Shown here: in pieces, positions 39,600 to 53,014 of the stretch
Numbering within the stretch: position 1 is the stretch's first letter
Layout: each line of letters begins with the position of its first letter
From: Romanomermis culicivorax
Lineage: Eukaryota > Nematoda > Enoplea > Mermithida > Mermithidae
Assembly (NCBI GenBank): GCA_963922205.1
Contig: CAWUHX010000307.1
Coordinates: 186,001-250,000 of the forward strand
Length of the DNA: 64,000 nt
Direction: 5' to 3'
The notes under the pieces: model-generated
The model's input: the letters and a program-made list of their open reading frames with translations, nothing else
Databases searched by the model: none
What the model was told of the DNA's origin: nothing
Made by a program: the position numbers and the translations under genes

Positions 39600-40845
39600 A
39601 TTTACTATAATATGATCTATAAAATTGAAATTTTAAGGAATCGTTTCCTTTACAAAGGACCACTATATGATTCTCAGTTTGGTAAGGAATTTTTTTACAA
39701 ATAAAATTGATATCTAATTTAAGTGATCCCATACATACTAAGGAGCATATGACAGTGCGAACATCTTGAGCAGTTTCAAATTAAAGTCAAGTTGCATTGA
39801 AATGACTGATACGGAGAACCGATAAAAGTAAGTTCAATTTGGAAAAATAATAGGCTCACTACTGTATTCGATGAGGAACGCTTTTCCGTATCAGCGATAA
39901 ACAGACCGACTGAAAATTTTCTCTAGTAATCTGATAAAATGCATTTCCGCGTCGATATCCTGACCAAATCAAAAATGGATAAGCATGATGTTGTTTTTTT
40001 TTATTTTCGCCTCTCAGGAAATTCTTTTTTTTTTCTTCAGTATAAAGTTTTCCACTTCGTGAGCATCGTGCAGAAAAATGAAGCTTTTTTTGTTGTCGTA
40101 TGTATTCCATTCATTTTAAAATAAGCAGCAATTGCAGCAATCCCATAAAAGTAAGTTCAATGCAAAAAGACTAGTCAGCTTATGTTGTAATCAATGAAGA
40201 AAATTTTTCGATGACAGCTGAAAATTTTCTTCAATTATCTGGTCGAGCAATCAAAATTTATCGAATAGCACTCAGGTATTGACGTAGTTTTGTCCAAATC
40301 GAAAGTGGGTTTTGGCCTTTTTATTTTGGCCTTTATATCTCGAATGCTTCGAGTGTCTTCGCAAAACCATGAAAACGAAGTGGGAAAATTTTCCAATACA
40401 TTAAAAAGCACAGCTTTCAACGTCGTATCTTCCGGTATTCACATAACTATGCTGAATCCGTCCAAGATTATCAACGATACTTTTCGATATTAAAAGCAAA
40501 AAATGTCAAATTGTTATTGTATGTTTTTTCATTTTTTATTAACCTTGATCGTTTAAAATTTTCATACTTCCGTCAACCATTAACATGTGAAAATTGAAAA
40601 TTTGTCGAACTTTGATAAGGTATTAGGAAATTTATGTAAGTTTGATTGCTAGAAGCAATTTATGGATGATAAATTTTATTAAAGAATTCATCGATATCAA
40701 ATATGGAATTTTGAGAACAGAATTAAAAGGATTATTTTCTCTAAACAATTAAGATGAAACATATTTCGTATTTGACGCAGCTTACCTATTTCTGCTTTTG
40801 TTCGATTTAATTAAGCAATAAAATATATAGTAGCCCGATATACAG
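39600..40845. repeat. Noncoding, with dispersed repeat copies
   Basis: Blocks at 39825-39960 (AGTTCAATTTGGAAAAATA, then CTGACTGA-like words) recur at 40145-40260 and 47800-47930. Nothing else is recognised. Confidence 0.45.
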
Positions 40846-40847
40846 TC

Positions 40848-41075
40848 TGTTTTTTATAAAATGCTTCCAAATAGAAAAGTGACACAAATCAGTATCGTCG
40901 TCAAAATCGTTTACTGTAAAATTTTTCGCTCGAAAAATTGTTAAAGGCTAGATCAGTACGCTCACAAATTTCCATTCCTGTATGATATATTGTTTACCGG
41001 AAAATCGTGAAAATCTGAAATACTACTTGCTTTCCACTTTCATTATTTAGAAGCATTTGGAAGAAAATTTCTGAA
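40848..41075 (+). mobile_element. Mariner-like MITE (TAGTCTG family), diverged copy
   Basis: Starts with CAGTCTGTTTTTTATAAA at 40851 and AATGCTTCCAAATA, then follows 57184-57428 through TACTTGCTTTCCACTTTCAT and ATTTAGAAGCATTT. The right terminus has decayed. Confidence 0.7.
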
Positions 41076-44000
41076 CCTATGATTTAACTGGTGTATTTAC
41101 GGAGGTATGATTGAACAATCACAAAAATAGGAATCATCATCATCAAAAAAATATCATTATAAAAATCGCTGACAGCAGCTCTTACTCTAGAGTTCTGTAC
41201 TCCATTGTTGAATTTTGGATTGAGTCGCCGACTTGCAGTCCTATACTATTACATGTTGTTTAGCAGGAAAAGGTAAAGAAATGAATTAATAGTTGATTTT
41301 CAGCTCTATTATTTGAAAGCATTTCGAGAAAAACAGAATAACTATAATGTGGATTTTTCCAACAGATGGGTAAATTTTACGAAACGGTTACCATTGACGA
41401 TAAAGTACATAGACGTCCACAAAAATCTAAAATTGTGCTTGATCATCAATATCTGTGATGGTGATGGAAGCATAGAAGACTGCTACTGATTTCATTCATG
41501 AAGACATAGAGAATAAAGGAATATAACAGATTTCGCGAATGCTCCATTTCCATTAACCAAAACTTACACGAACATAAAACTTGCAACCACATTGTGATCA
41601 TCTCAATTCAAAATATTCAACATAAAAAAGACTTGACTTGATCAGGACAACAGTTATTACGGGTTTTCTCATAAGCAATTATTGTGAAAGTGTAGGCCCA
41701 TTGTGCACCTCCTTCGAGCGCTACGTATGCAAATTACTAGAGAATTTATGAGTCATTTTAATAAGTTAGTAAGGCGTAGGTAGTTCAACACAACTGCACA
41801 AAAAATCTAAAAGGAACTCGAGACAGGAAGCGAGATAGAAATGAAAAAAAACGATTCTAGGTTCCCTTGTTTTTAAGCAAGTGAACCTCATCTTATTTGA
41901 TGAATTAACTATGACTAAACCTTCTTAAAAAGGATGACTAAAGATCAGAATTTCATTCGCATTTTTCAAAAATATTACAGGATAGAACCTTAATCTACAC
42001 AACAGTTTACAAAGATTTGCATCTTTTCCAATGGACCTATGACCTTGAAGTTCCTCAGAGTTACTCAAAATCAGAATTTTGTACGCTTACTGTGAATACT
42101 GAATCATTAGCACAAAAAGTTAATGTACAAATTACCGGTGAAATATCACACGAGATGCTGAAATTCTTCCGAGAACACTCAATCTGCTATACTGCACAAT
42201 CAAAACCGATGTAGCAAATGGCATTCAATATCACGGAGGGAGTTATATAAAGTTTTAAGCAAGTGAAATATGAAAAAATCGAGCACGTGACCAAACTCGT
42301 TATGCTTGTGGATTTACCAAACTCGTCATGCTTGTGGATTTAATGTAATTTTAAATAGCTCTGGTTACAGTAACCTATGGTGACGGAAACTGAAAAATTA
42401 TTGATTGAAGTGCTAATGCGAGAAAATTTTTTGAAGATTAACTTGCCGACATGAGACTACTTTCCTGGACTTACTTTTGCTATCTGCCTCTAAAATAGTT
42501 CTTCATCAGAGAAATTCAACTTGAATCTGCAATATTCTCACAACGAAAGATCAAATAGGCTCTTATTGTGCTAATTTTAACAGATGTAAATGCAAACGCT
42601 ACATACTAAAATATGTACACACTAATATATTTTCAACATTCTTGTGGGTATTTGTAAATTTTACATATAATATTCATATAATATTTTACAATATTCCGTC
42701 CAATGAAAATTACACGGAATTTTCGTTCGACTCCTGACTACGCCCTATTTTTCAAGTATATTTCCGTCCAAATAATGAACTTAAAACACAGAAGATATTT
42801 TTCTTCATACATGATCTTTCATACACGTTTGGTTGCCCATCAACATTTCAAACAAAAAACACTGTACAGTTGTTCAATAGGAGATGTTCAAGTGGAAGAG
42901 CCATTCATTCCCGAACAGATATCTCACGGTCGACATTAGACACTGTTGATCGTAGTTGTCGATAAGCCTAATGAAATTAAAAAAATTGTAAGATTTTTCC
43001 ATGCGATGCATAGGTCCAATAAATTCATCAATGTTTTCACAATTCGCTGCACAGGCATTCGTCATCTTTTGTGTGGACATGACGCTCAAGTCTGATACGT
43101 GCCAAGACTTATCCAATTACCCATCAATGGTATAACCAGAAGTGACGAAAATGAACTCTATGTTAGCGTTTAGAAGCACCCACATCACATTCCCTGGCAA
43201 CAATACCCATCGGCAATAAAACCTATCTACAATGATCTAATCCATCAAGAGATTAGTTATGACATTTGTTCATCGGCAGCTTAATCGTAGCCCCTACGAA
43301 CCGTTGTACCCACATCGTGCCGCCCAATTCCGACTTGACTATATATTCTATATTCGTGTCATAATAATTGAAAAAGTCAATCAAACTTTGACAAAAATCG
43401 CGATGAAAAAAAGAATGATTTCCCAGAGGAGACAAGAATATAAAATAATAAAGTATGATCCCGAGCTCTGTAGAACATACAAAGAACACGGGCTCCTCTT
43501 GCCTGAAATGCAAATCGTATTACAATCGTGATGAAGCGAGAAGTTCATGCTTGACATTGGTTGAGTTCAAACGTTAGAAGAATAGGGCTGCGCAAGGAAA
43601 ACTCGTGATCAAGACAAGGGCCGAATTTTTTTTTTTCAATTTGAGACACCAACACTTTTCAAAAATTCCTAAACCGCCAGCAACTAAAGCTGGAGGCCAG
43701 CGGTTCTCCTAAACTTATAATCTATCTGCTGTGTTCGGACAGTGGTAGTTGCTGCAGTAGTAGAATCCTACTGGAAACTACGAATCTTAGGATCACTGCA
43801 AGAAAACGGAAAAAAAAGTTGCTAATCAAAAGTCGTTTTTTACAAAATGCCTGAAATTGAAAAATGACAAAAATTAGTACCGTGCAAGAATCACTTACAC
43901 AAAGCTTTTACTGTAGGCGTTTTACCCAAAAAATCCCGAATGAGCCTTGGCCTGCAGAACGATGCCATACAAATAAAAACCAATCTGTGTATCGGGACAC

Positions 44001-44206
44001 TTTTTTCTTGGGTTGACTAATTCAGATTCAGATTCAGGCGAACTAATTCAGGAAAAAAAGATTTTGGCTTACGATGCAAATATACTACAGGGTTAGGGCG
44101 TAATTTCGACTCTCAATAGCTCCTGACTGAACAACGACAGTAGATTTTTGCAAACCTCAGGCAGATCTGACTTCCCATTAGTGATGAAAAAATGATGAAA
44201 GAAATA
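41076..44206. other. Gene-poor AT-rich DNA
   Basis: Scattered ORFs of 60-90 codons. Those at 42874-43116 (minus) and 43253-43531 (either strand) are more protein-like in composition but have in-frame stops between them and no motif I can name; they may be a transposase relic. A fragment near 43835-43930 resembles the TAGTCTG MITE family. Confidence 0.35.
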
Positions 44207-44931
44207 CAGGGTGAGTCAAAAAAAGGCGACCGGTGCTGACCTTCATAACTTTCGAATAGATGAAGCTTTTTTAATGCGAGTTGCTGCATCAGAATCCCCT
44301 ACTTGTCTTTGCTCCTAGCATTTATGATCTTTGTACGAGTACAAACAGAAATTTCGTAAAATAGGCCTTTCTTCAAAAAGTAAAAGTTGTGAAATCAAAG
44401 TAAAAGTTGTCTTGTTGTGAAAAAAGTTTTTTTAAAGCTGTTTACACACAATAATACTCTGAAAAATGACTCAGATTTGTAATTTACACGTAATTTAAAG
44501 TCATCAGCTTCTTGTTTCAATATGGGAAAAATTTCGCCGAAATTGGAGTAAAAAGAAAAATCAAAGCAAAATCAATTATGTCATTGGCCAAATCGAAAAA
44601 CGGTTAACATTATCGGTAAAACGGAAAGTAGGACACACTGAAGCGGCTTTCTTGTAGTTTCCAGCTGTTATATGGTTCTTATGATTATATCTATTCTACT
44701 TTTTCTGTTGTAAAACATGCTGATTTTTGTCAATTGTTTCTTGTTGTTTGCAAAAAGATCGACGTTTAGTATTTTTGATTCTTGCGAGTCAATATTTTAG
44801 AAATCTGGCTGAAACTTTGCAACTTTTATGCCAGATGTTTTACCTATCGACAGCAGCAAACCGCATTGAAAGAGCTTCCCATCCGGAAGCTATGAAAGTC
44901 AGTAACGGTGGCCTTTTTTTGGCTCACCCTG
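44207..44931 (+). mobile_element. Mariner-like MITE (CAGGGTGAGTC family)
   Basis: 725 bp with ends CAGGGTGAGTCAAAAAAAGG and CCTTTTTTTGGCTCACCCTG, flanked by TA on both sides (44205-44206 and 44932-44933). Subterminal inverted repeats extend about 80 bp (GAAGCTTTTTTAATGCG versus CGCATTGAAAGAGCTTC). No transposase ORF. A decayed copy sits at about 23790-24276. Confidence 0.85.
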
Positions 44932-44933
44932 TA

Positions 44934-46585
44934 TAATCAAGTGATAAGAAGATTAAATCATCCTTCATTAAACAAAGCATACTTGATGGCGAAGAAGTAA
45001 CATTGGAACGTAAAAAGTGATAGCGTAATATTTCATAAATTTCGATTGAGAAATATGTTGGTTGAGCGTACAATGTTTCATCGAAAAACATTATACCCAC
45101 CTCCTGCGCTGGATATCGCCATAGCCGAATTTTCACGCTGTGCATGAATGATTAGAACTCCTATTGAAACCATAGGTTTCAACAAAATGAATTATAAAAA
45201 ATTATGTAATCATATGCAAAATATTTTATTTTTCGGGTTAGAACTTAATTTAGATTGTCGATGTTTCCTGAGTCATCCAGTAAAGTTTATCTTGTTTACT
45301 GTAACTGCAAATCGGAATTGATAGCATTTAAAACACGGTGAGATAAATTTGGAAGTATGGGTCGATTGAAGTTCAGTAATTCTATGTTTAAGCTATGCTG
45401 CAGTAATCATTTATAACTTCTCAAATGTTACTGCCCAATTTCAACCGAAAAATTGTTGCGGATCGGAAGACGTAACGTAAAAAATAGTTACTGCAGTAGA
45501 AAATTACATAACTGTTCAACTGCTCACTACAGTAGAATCTCATCATTTCTTTTCTCCTTTTTACCATGGCTTTGAAATTCTTACCCTATCTAGAATTAAT
45601 GACGCGAACTATGCGAAAATGTTGCGGTTTTGGAAAATGCGCAGTTCCATTGCTCGCAGTAGAATTTCTCACTTGGTTACTGTAACAAGACGTTTAGCAG
45701 ATCATTTTTCTCGAAATTATTCTATTGAAATGAGAATTGCAATCTGTGGCATAGATATCATCGAAATTCGGGAGGCACATGGATTTTCAACCGTAAAATA
45801 ATGACCTCTTGCGAATCTTGTTGATGTCAGTCACTCAGCTAACTCCCTCTGTCTTTTTCTCATCCGTCACCTTACCCGTTTGATCGTAATGAAACAATGA
45901 ATATTCGCTAGAAAATTAAACTTTTCTGGAAAGACAAAATCTCGACTTCATGACCACACAGCGAGCTTTTCACAAAGCGTTTATTCGAAAATGAGGCTTC
46001 CAGGCTTTCCTTATCAGAATCCAAATAAATACATTATTTGCATATTTTCGCGCTGCTGCAAAATAGAGTAGACCTTCTGGATATGGGAATCAAATTTTCT
46101 CCATTGGAAAGGGAGAGGCGCAGATGTTTGTACATGCTATCCGACGAAGAAAAAATTTTCAATGGCACTCCATGGACGTCTTAACGAGCACCCGAACGAA
46201 ACCATACGATTTTTCGTCGTCCTTCTTTTACGTGCCTATGATCCAAAAGAGACAAAACCTGAGCTTCTGCACATAATGCAGAATTGTAGAGTCATTCCAC
46301 AAAAGGTTCATTTTCAAAACCTGAATTGATGAAATTAGAGCTTAGAAATAAGGAATGCGAAGCTAATCGACCGAACATTAAAGGATATCAGAATTTCCTC
46401 GAATGGTATGTCTTTACCAACTTTGAAGGCTACAATAGAAGCATTAAATTACTCTTTCAATCGTATCAATTTCCAAAAACGATTATGAATATCAATTCTT
46501 TTTTGTGTGTCGATGCCTGAAAAATTCCAGAAAAACTACGAATTGTGTATCAGTAACAATTCGAGAAGGTCCATTTGAAAAAAAT
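44934..46585. other. Noncoding AT-rich DNA
   Basis: Several TTACTGTA/TACTGCAGTA words between 45420 and 45690. No supported gene; ORFs near 45619 and 46326 are short and without motifs. Confidence 0.35.
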
Positions 46586-46589
46586 TGCC

Positions 46590-47335
46590 ACCTTCGTTTT
46601 TTCAAGATGCACCGCAAAAATTTCAAGATGTTTCGCGAAAAATTTTAAGATGCATCGCAAAAAAATCAAGATATAGGAGTGTTCGACTTTCTTTTCAAAT
46701 GCATCGCAATTTTTTCAAGTGCATCGCATTTTTTCAGGATAATCTTTAAAAAATCAAGATCCCACTGAAACTAGCCAATCAAAGACCTCCTCCCCTCATA
46801 TGTTTATATACAGGAATCTTTGGATGTGGGTTTCTGAGGTCACGACTTGCTGGAAGAGATCGCCCTTGATATGCACGAGGGGGAGCTTATGTTACACGGA
46901 GAGTCCGATGGACATATTGCTTTTCCATAAATATTTTTATTTTTCGTGATTTCTCAGAAAAACTTCAAAAATGCTTGTTTTTCACCCAAAATCGAGTTAT
47001 TTAAGAAAAAAATTTAATTTTTTTCATCGGCTTCCGAAGCAAGTAGGAGTGGCCTTAGAATAATCGACAAACTTTTGACTATTTTCTATAATCATTCCAA
47101 GCAAGCCGTGACCCCATAAATCCCCTTGGAAGGATTTCCGCCATATATAAACATAGGAGGCTGAGAGAAGCTTTTGATTGGCTAGTTCCAGAAATTTTAA
47201 TCCTTCGAAGTGCGGTCCATCTTGGTTTTTTTCAAGATGATATCTTGATTTTTTCAAGATTGTCTTGAAAAATTGAGATGCACTTGACTTCTTGATTTTT
47301 TACGACGCATCATAAAAATTTTGTGCATCGTGTTC
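46590..47335. repeat. Palindromic repeat element
   Basis: Left arm: repeated AAGATGCATCGC words (46600-46760), then ACTAGCCAATCAAA (about 46770) and CATATGTTTATATAC. Right arm: reversed ATATAAACATAGGAGG, TTTGATTGGCTAGT (about 47173-47187), then CAAGAT-rich sequence and GACGCATC to 47335. This is a foldback or MITE-like structure; exact ends and target duplication are unresolved. Confidence 0.6.
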
Positions 47336-49044
47336 GATAATAACGATTCTTTTTAAGTGTCCCTTCTCGTATTCCGTAATACTTTACTTCCAATGTTCTG
47401 CGGTGATTATCCATGCTTGATTGACGAAGAAGACGATCTGTGCGACGGATCGAAAAGGGCATCTTAATTTTCATGTTTAGTGGCAATTTGACACAAAAAA
47501 TAAAAAAGATACATATATACAAAAAACTGGTTTGTCTTCATCATTGATATTCGACACTGCTTCACTCATATCTCTGACGTCATAAAATGCAGTCTTCATC
47601 GATTAAGCAATTGAAATCGTTTTGAAGGAATAGATAATTGAGATTAAACTAATTCTGGCAATACAAAAAACGAGACTTCGGATTTGCTTTATTCACTTAC
47701 AATTCCTTGGAGCAGCCACTGACATGGAAGGAATCTTGTGACAGACTGTAAACTATATGTTTACCCCATTTATTGGGAAATGGCAGATGCAGCGAAACGT
47801 CCGAAAGTATGTTCAATTTGGAAAAATACTGGGCTTATTACTGTAAGCAATAGGAAAAACGATCTCGTTCGTCGGCGACAAGCAGACTGACTGATAACTT
47901 TCCCCACTAACCTGGCCAAATGCAGTTAGGTACCAAAACACTTCAATCTAAATTAAAATGGATAAGCAAGATGCTGTTTCTTTGATTTTAGTCTTCCCTT
48001 TGTACTGTGAAAATTCATTTTTAATACAGTATAATGTTGTTCATCGCGCAAAAACTGTAAGTCAAACTGAACTTGATTTTTGATCGCCGCAGAATCTTCA
48101 CTTCCAAAGTGAATGAACTATAGATCATTTGAATAAAGTTTTTCTTGATAAAACTCTTTGGTATCAACTAACTCATCGTAATTGTTGCAATAAAACCCAC
48201 GGGTAGCAATATTATTTCAGGTTTTTTTTATAAATTTTCGTTTCATTTGACCTAATTAACTTCTTTTGGATATGACTGGCAACCGCATCATACATGACAC
48301 TGGCCATTAATGATTGAGATTCAGCGCCGTTGAAAGTCCGGAACTTGAACATTTGTAATGCTACTGAATGTGTTTGACAGTAAATAATGCCGTCCGTGCT
48401 ATGGTTCATTGAGGTCAACTATAGGTGAACTTTCTATAAGTCAGCACTATATAATTTTCACTAAAGAAGACAAATATGCCAAATATAGCCATTATTGTAA
48501 CGGAAATTTATAGATACAATATAATACTTTTCTATCAAAATTTTGTTCAGGACTTTGCAAATTTTGAATTCGCGTTTCAAATTATTGCTTTTTAAATCAT
48601 TCATATTTTCCTAAGCTCACAATCTAGTTAAGAGAAATTTTTCAGAGTGATACAAAGTCAAATGATACGTATTTGCATGGGGAAACAAGAAAAATTTTTC
48701 CGACGAAATCATTTTTTGAGTTTTTGATACTTTGTCGTTAAATTTTTCATTCCAACTTTTTTGGGTTTGACTTCGAAAATTCCATTAGTGTAGACTTGAG
48801 CGAAAAACTTGGAACGTAAGAATTTTTAGATACAATTCAAGTTAGTGTCGAAGTCCATATTTTTTGTGTACTTGTGTTCTGAACACTAGATGGTCTACTT
48901 CTTATTAACTGCTTTTAAATTTAAAAATGACAAAGATAAATACAGTCGTCAGAGTTGTTTACATGCTTTTACTGCAAGATTCTTCACTAAAAAAATTGTT
49001 GATGATGATTAGTTACAAAGTTACTTACAAATTTTTAGTCCGAT
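47336..49044. other. Noncoding with repeat fragments
   Basis: 47800-47930 repeats 39825-39960. 48890-49070 resembles the interior of the TAGTCTG MITE family (AAAAATGACAAAGATAAATA, then GTTTACATGCTTTTACTG). No gene supported. Confidence 0.4.
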
Positions 49045-49371
49045 GTGACATGTGGTTTAACAGAAAATTGTGAACGAAATAATGGTCGATTTCCTGTTAA
49101 ATACATTCGTTTCCAGAATACGTATTTCCAGGGTACTGCGCCTTATAATTCATACACTGTAGATCTTCCGTCTTTTGTAATTGATAATTGTAATTTTGTT
49201 GCAGATAATATGAATATTGATTCAATCGGTGATTTACTTCAATTACTCACTTTTCATAAGGATGTTAATAAGACTTTTTTCATTCTTTTCTATAATCCAA
49301 AAATGTTTTTTGATTTTGAGATACAAATTCGTATGGCTCTAGCATTTTTTGTCTTTCTTTTTCTATTCTAG

Positions 49372-52300
49372 AATTTTGTTACGTTATTTTATTTGGCAAA
49401 TACTTTTTCGTTATTCAAGCCCTACGTACTCATCGTAAACTTTCATTGCAGCATGATATTGTCTTCCTTGGATCATTAGGCTATTTTCAGACCTCTGTTC
49501 CTTAGCGTCATAATTCCAAAAAAATTTCAGGGTTTTCTAAATCCTTCGTGAAATGTAATATTTAATATTAAGCTCCATCAAAAAATGTTGAAAATTTTGA
49601 GTAATAATATTGAATAAATTTTGAGTACCAATACACAAAGCAACACAAGACCTGTAGATTGATAAAGAAAAAGTTGAGTACTCAAAACAGGGTTTCTCGA
49701 ATAAAGAAAAGTTTCTGGTAAAATTTCTGACTGGTTGGCATGTGTCTCGCGAATTAATTCTGCGACTTTAAAGTTTTAATTTACATGATCCGCTATTTCC
49801 TTGATGGTACAATCCCTGGTTCAAGACTTTTTTCGAGAAACTTTCTAAGTCAATGTCTCAAAAAATTATCCGACCAAAACTCACTAATCAACTCGTTTTT
49901 CGTCCACCAACCCGAAGTTCGCAACGGGGGGCAAAATCTATAAACTCCGTCTCTCGGTGGTGTTGGAGAAAAAGAAAAGAACTTGTGGGCAAAACAAATA
50001 TATTTCCATCACTTGTCATTGTCGGCGGCGCGGCACTTTTATCCGAAAATGAACAACTTTTTTTGACCCGAAAAATACACAGTCCAAAAATTACCAAGTT
50101 CTGTCGTTTATTTTTGAACGACGGGGGGTTATGTGTGACTTTGATTTTTGCACATTTTTTCAAAAAGTAGAACGGTGCCAGGCGCCGACACTAGAATATC
50201 TGACCATTTCGGTCTATAACGTCAAAAAACGGACGCGCTTCCAGGTTTGGATGGACTCTGGTAATTAATCGTTCTTCCAATCAAAAATCCACAATCCGAA
50301 GACCGCAAAAAGTGCAATATTTGTTCATTTTATGCAAATTTGAATCGCGGCCTTGGTAGCTCTTCCCGTGAGAAATGCGACTTTTACGAGTGTACTGTAG
50401 TCTTACTGTGGTTAATTTTTGTTTACCAAACGTTTAACCTTTCGGCGATTATGATTTACTTTCTATTCTCCCTATGTCATTAACATAAATTGCAAGTTGG
50501 TCTTTCCTGAAAATATGATTAAATAAGGCCTTATTACTGTACGACAGTTGAAAGATGGGGAAAAATAATAAATTTTTCCGCATGGAGACACATAGGTATA
50601 AAGGGTGTCTGAAAAAATGAATCGTTTTTTCATATCCACGACTCAATATTTAGTAAATGCGGCTTGTACTTTTTCGAATCACATTTCAAAGTTTTAGAAA
50701 TGACTACTTCTGATTGATCAAATCTTTCACAATGTAATTTTTTTATAACAGGAATTATTCGAAATACTTTTTTGGTTCTAAGACAAAAGCAATGAATGTA
50801 ACATTTCGTAGCTGAACACGTGATGAGCATGATGAAATGTTCATCACACCGATGAGCTGTTGTGCTGAATTATCGTAAATGATACTTGTTTTTAGATGGA
50901 AATAATCCATTCACAGAAAAATTCACGAGAAAGTTAACACGAACTCTAAAACCCAATAACTCTTCCAATAATCAAAATCTAACATTCTAAATACTTTCGT
51001 TGGACGGTTCCGAACTAAATTTATCGATTTGTGTCTCCTTTATTAATATTTCCTCCAGAAATGATCTCTGGAATTACACACAATTTTTTTTCCCAAAAGA
51101 ATATCGAATCACGTCGATGAAGAAGCTTTTACATCAAGAGAGGTAGAGTCAAACAATTTTAGACTATAAGCGGTAAAATTGATTTACTTTTTTATAACCT
51201 CGATTGTATTATACTGTAGCTGTAAAAAATGAATACACTCGAAATTTTGTTTGTGCAATATTATATCGTTTTTCTTCTTTTTCTCCTTCCAATTCAACCC
51301 GTAATTACTATAATTGGAAAGTTAGCCTAGATGTTTATTTTTAGTCATTCTCGCGGTATACACCATGCAGAAAAACAATGGAAATGCTACAGTAGGCCGA
51401 CAGTAATTTTCTCTACCGGAAATTGCTGGCGCATTAAGGCATAGCAAGTTTCTTATTTTGAAACATGCGCAGAGAGGCCACCATGCACGAAAAAATGTAC
51501 TATAAGAAATCAGGTCGTTCATACGTTTCAGGTCCATAGATTATCCATCTGTTTCTCATTCTGCTGTAGAGGTCGATTGCTGAATAATTAACTAGCTAAT
51601 CTAGCTTATTATCCTATGCTTAAGACCTTTCAAATGGTTTTTCTTAGAATCTGGGTGCGCATTCTCTCGAGGATTACTGTAGCCTACAAACTTGAAGACC
51701 CTTCAACATATTGTATATAGTATATAACATGCGCGGGCGTAATTAATTAAGGAAAGAATGATCCCACAAGTAAATAATATGTGGACACTGGTCATCTAAG
51801 GTGATGGTGGACAATCTGGTGTGTGTGTGTGTATATAATTAAGAAAATAATAAACACAGTAATTTGGGCTTGGCTGATTTCGGATTTGATGAAAATTAAT
51901 CTTAAGAATACAAGCCATAAAAAGAATATATACAACACAACATATGGTCTAGGTTTATATAATTAATGAGAAAAGGACGCTCTAGTACACATACTACACA
52001 ACGTGATCTTTTAAGAAAACACGATTATCACCTAATCATCAATGTTATCTGGAAAGATGATGAAGCAAATTCACTAAAGTGAAAAATTGATTGATCATTA
52101 ATACGAGGCAACGATTCAGAAAAATAATGTGTCGAATATATTGACGATAGAAAAAAGTGATATAAAATCTGAATTCTATAAACACGGTTTCGTATCTAAG
52201 TTATGTGAGAAACTTTCAGGATCCTCTTCTCTGAAATTTTCGCTGTAAATCCAAATCATGAGTCGGAAATTCAAAACAGCATTTTGTGCACATGCTTCCA

Positions 52301-53014
52301 TTACTTAAGGTCAGAATAAAACTTTAATACATCATCATCGAAAACCTAAATCATTTAAAAATCATGTACAAAAACTGTTAAATTCAGAAAAGCCGTGGTA
52401 ATCTCGATTCCAAATCCAGTTTTGAGACATCAGAGCAGGAATAAAAAGTTGTTACTTTTTAACAATACAGGCTGTTCCGTGCTAATAAGCATGGAACATA
52501 AGTATTTTAAGTTCAACAAAGTTCAACTCGAGTGTTTACACTTCTAAAAGCAATTCAAAGAGAACAAGAACTTTGGTAACAAATTTAGGTAATTGTAGGT
52601 ATCTTTCTTCTCGTATCTCGAATCTTTTTTTCAGATTGATCAAAAAGTCGAGTCTTGAATTTTATTTTTGGAGATCAGGGTGCTCCGATTACTGTGGCCC
52701 TACTCTGTTTGAAAGAATTCCGGCAATACAACCTGCCGAAAGACTTACTGCAAACAGAAACCAAAATCAAAATCATTACCGAAAATTATTCACTTGATTC
52801 TATCATCTGAAATATTTGACCCGAATCACCTGAAGCGCAGACGATATCAAGTTCACTGTTCAGTTACTGCAACCTCTTAACTTCGTAGGTACTACCACAG
52901 TAAAAATTATTCGATTAGATTTAAGCTTTTCTAAACTGTACCCGCTTATCACTTTTCTCTCCACAAAAAAATCGCTCACTTTTTACAAATCACATGTCAG
53001 TAACGTCACGGCCT
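49372..53014. other. Gene-poor stretch up to the forkhead gene
   Basis: 49853-50170 is less AT-rich than its surroundings and open on both strands, but neither product is recognisable. A GTGTGTGTGTG microsatellite is at about 51820-51831. Otherwise no motif, RNA gene or repeat was identified; the 3' UTR of the forkhead gene should occupy the right edge. Confidence 0.35.

Noticed and set aside
42874..43531. Possible transposase coding relic
   Set aside because: Composition looks protein-like, but no catalytic motif could be lined up with piggyBac, mariner or hAT enzymes and stops intervene.
49045..49371. 108-codon ORF
   Set aside because: Its 5' part is MITE-like sequence and the rest has no recognisable domain or partner exon.
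49853..50170. 105-codon ORF, open on both strands
   Set aside because: Neither strand product shows motifs; less AT-rich sequence alone explains the open frames.
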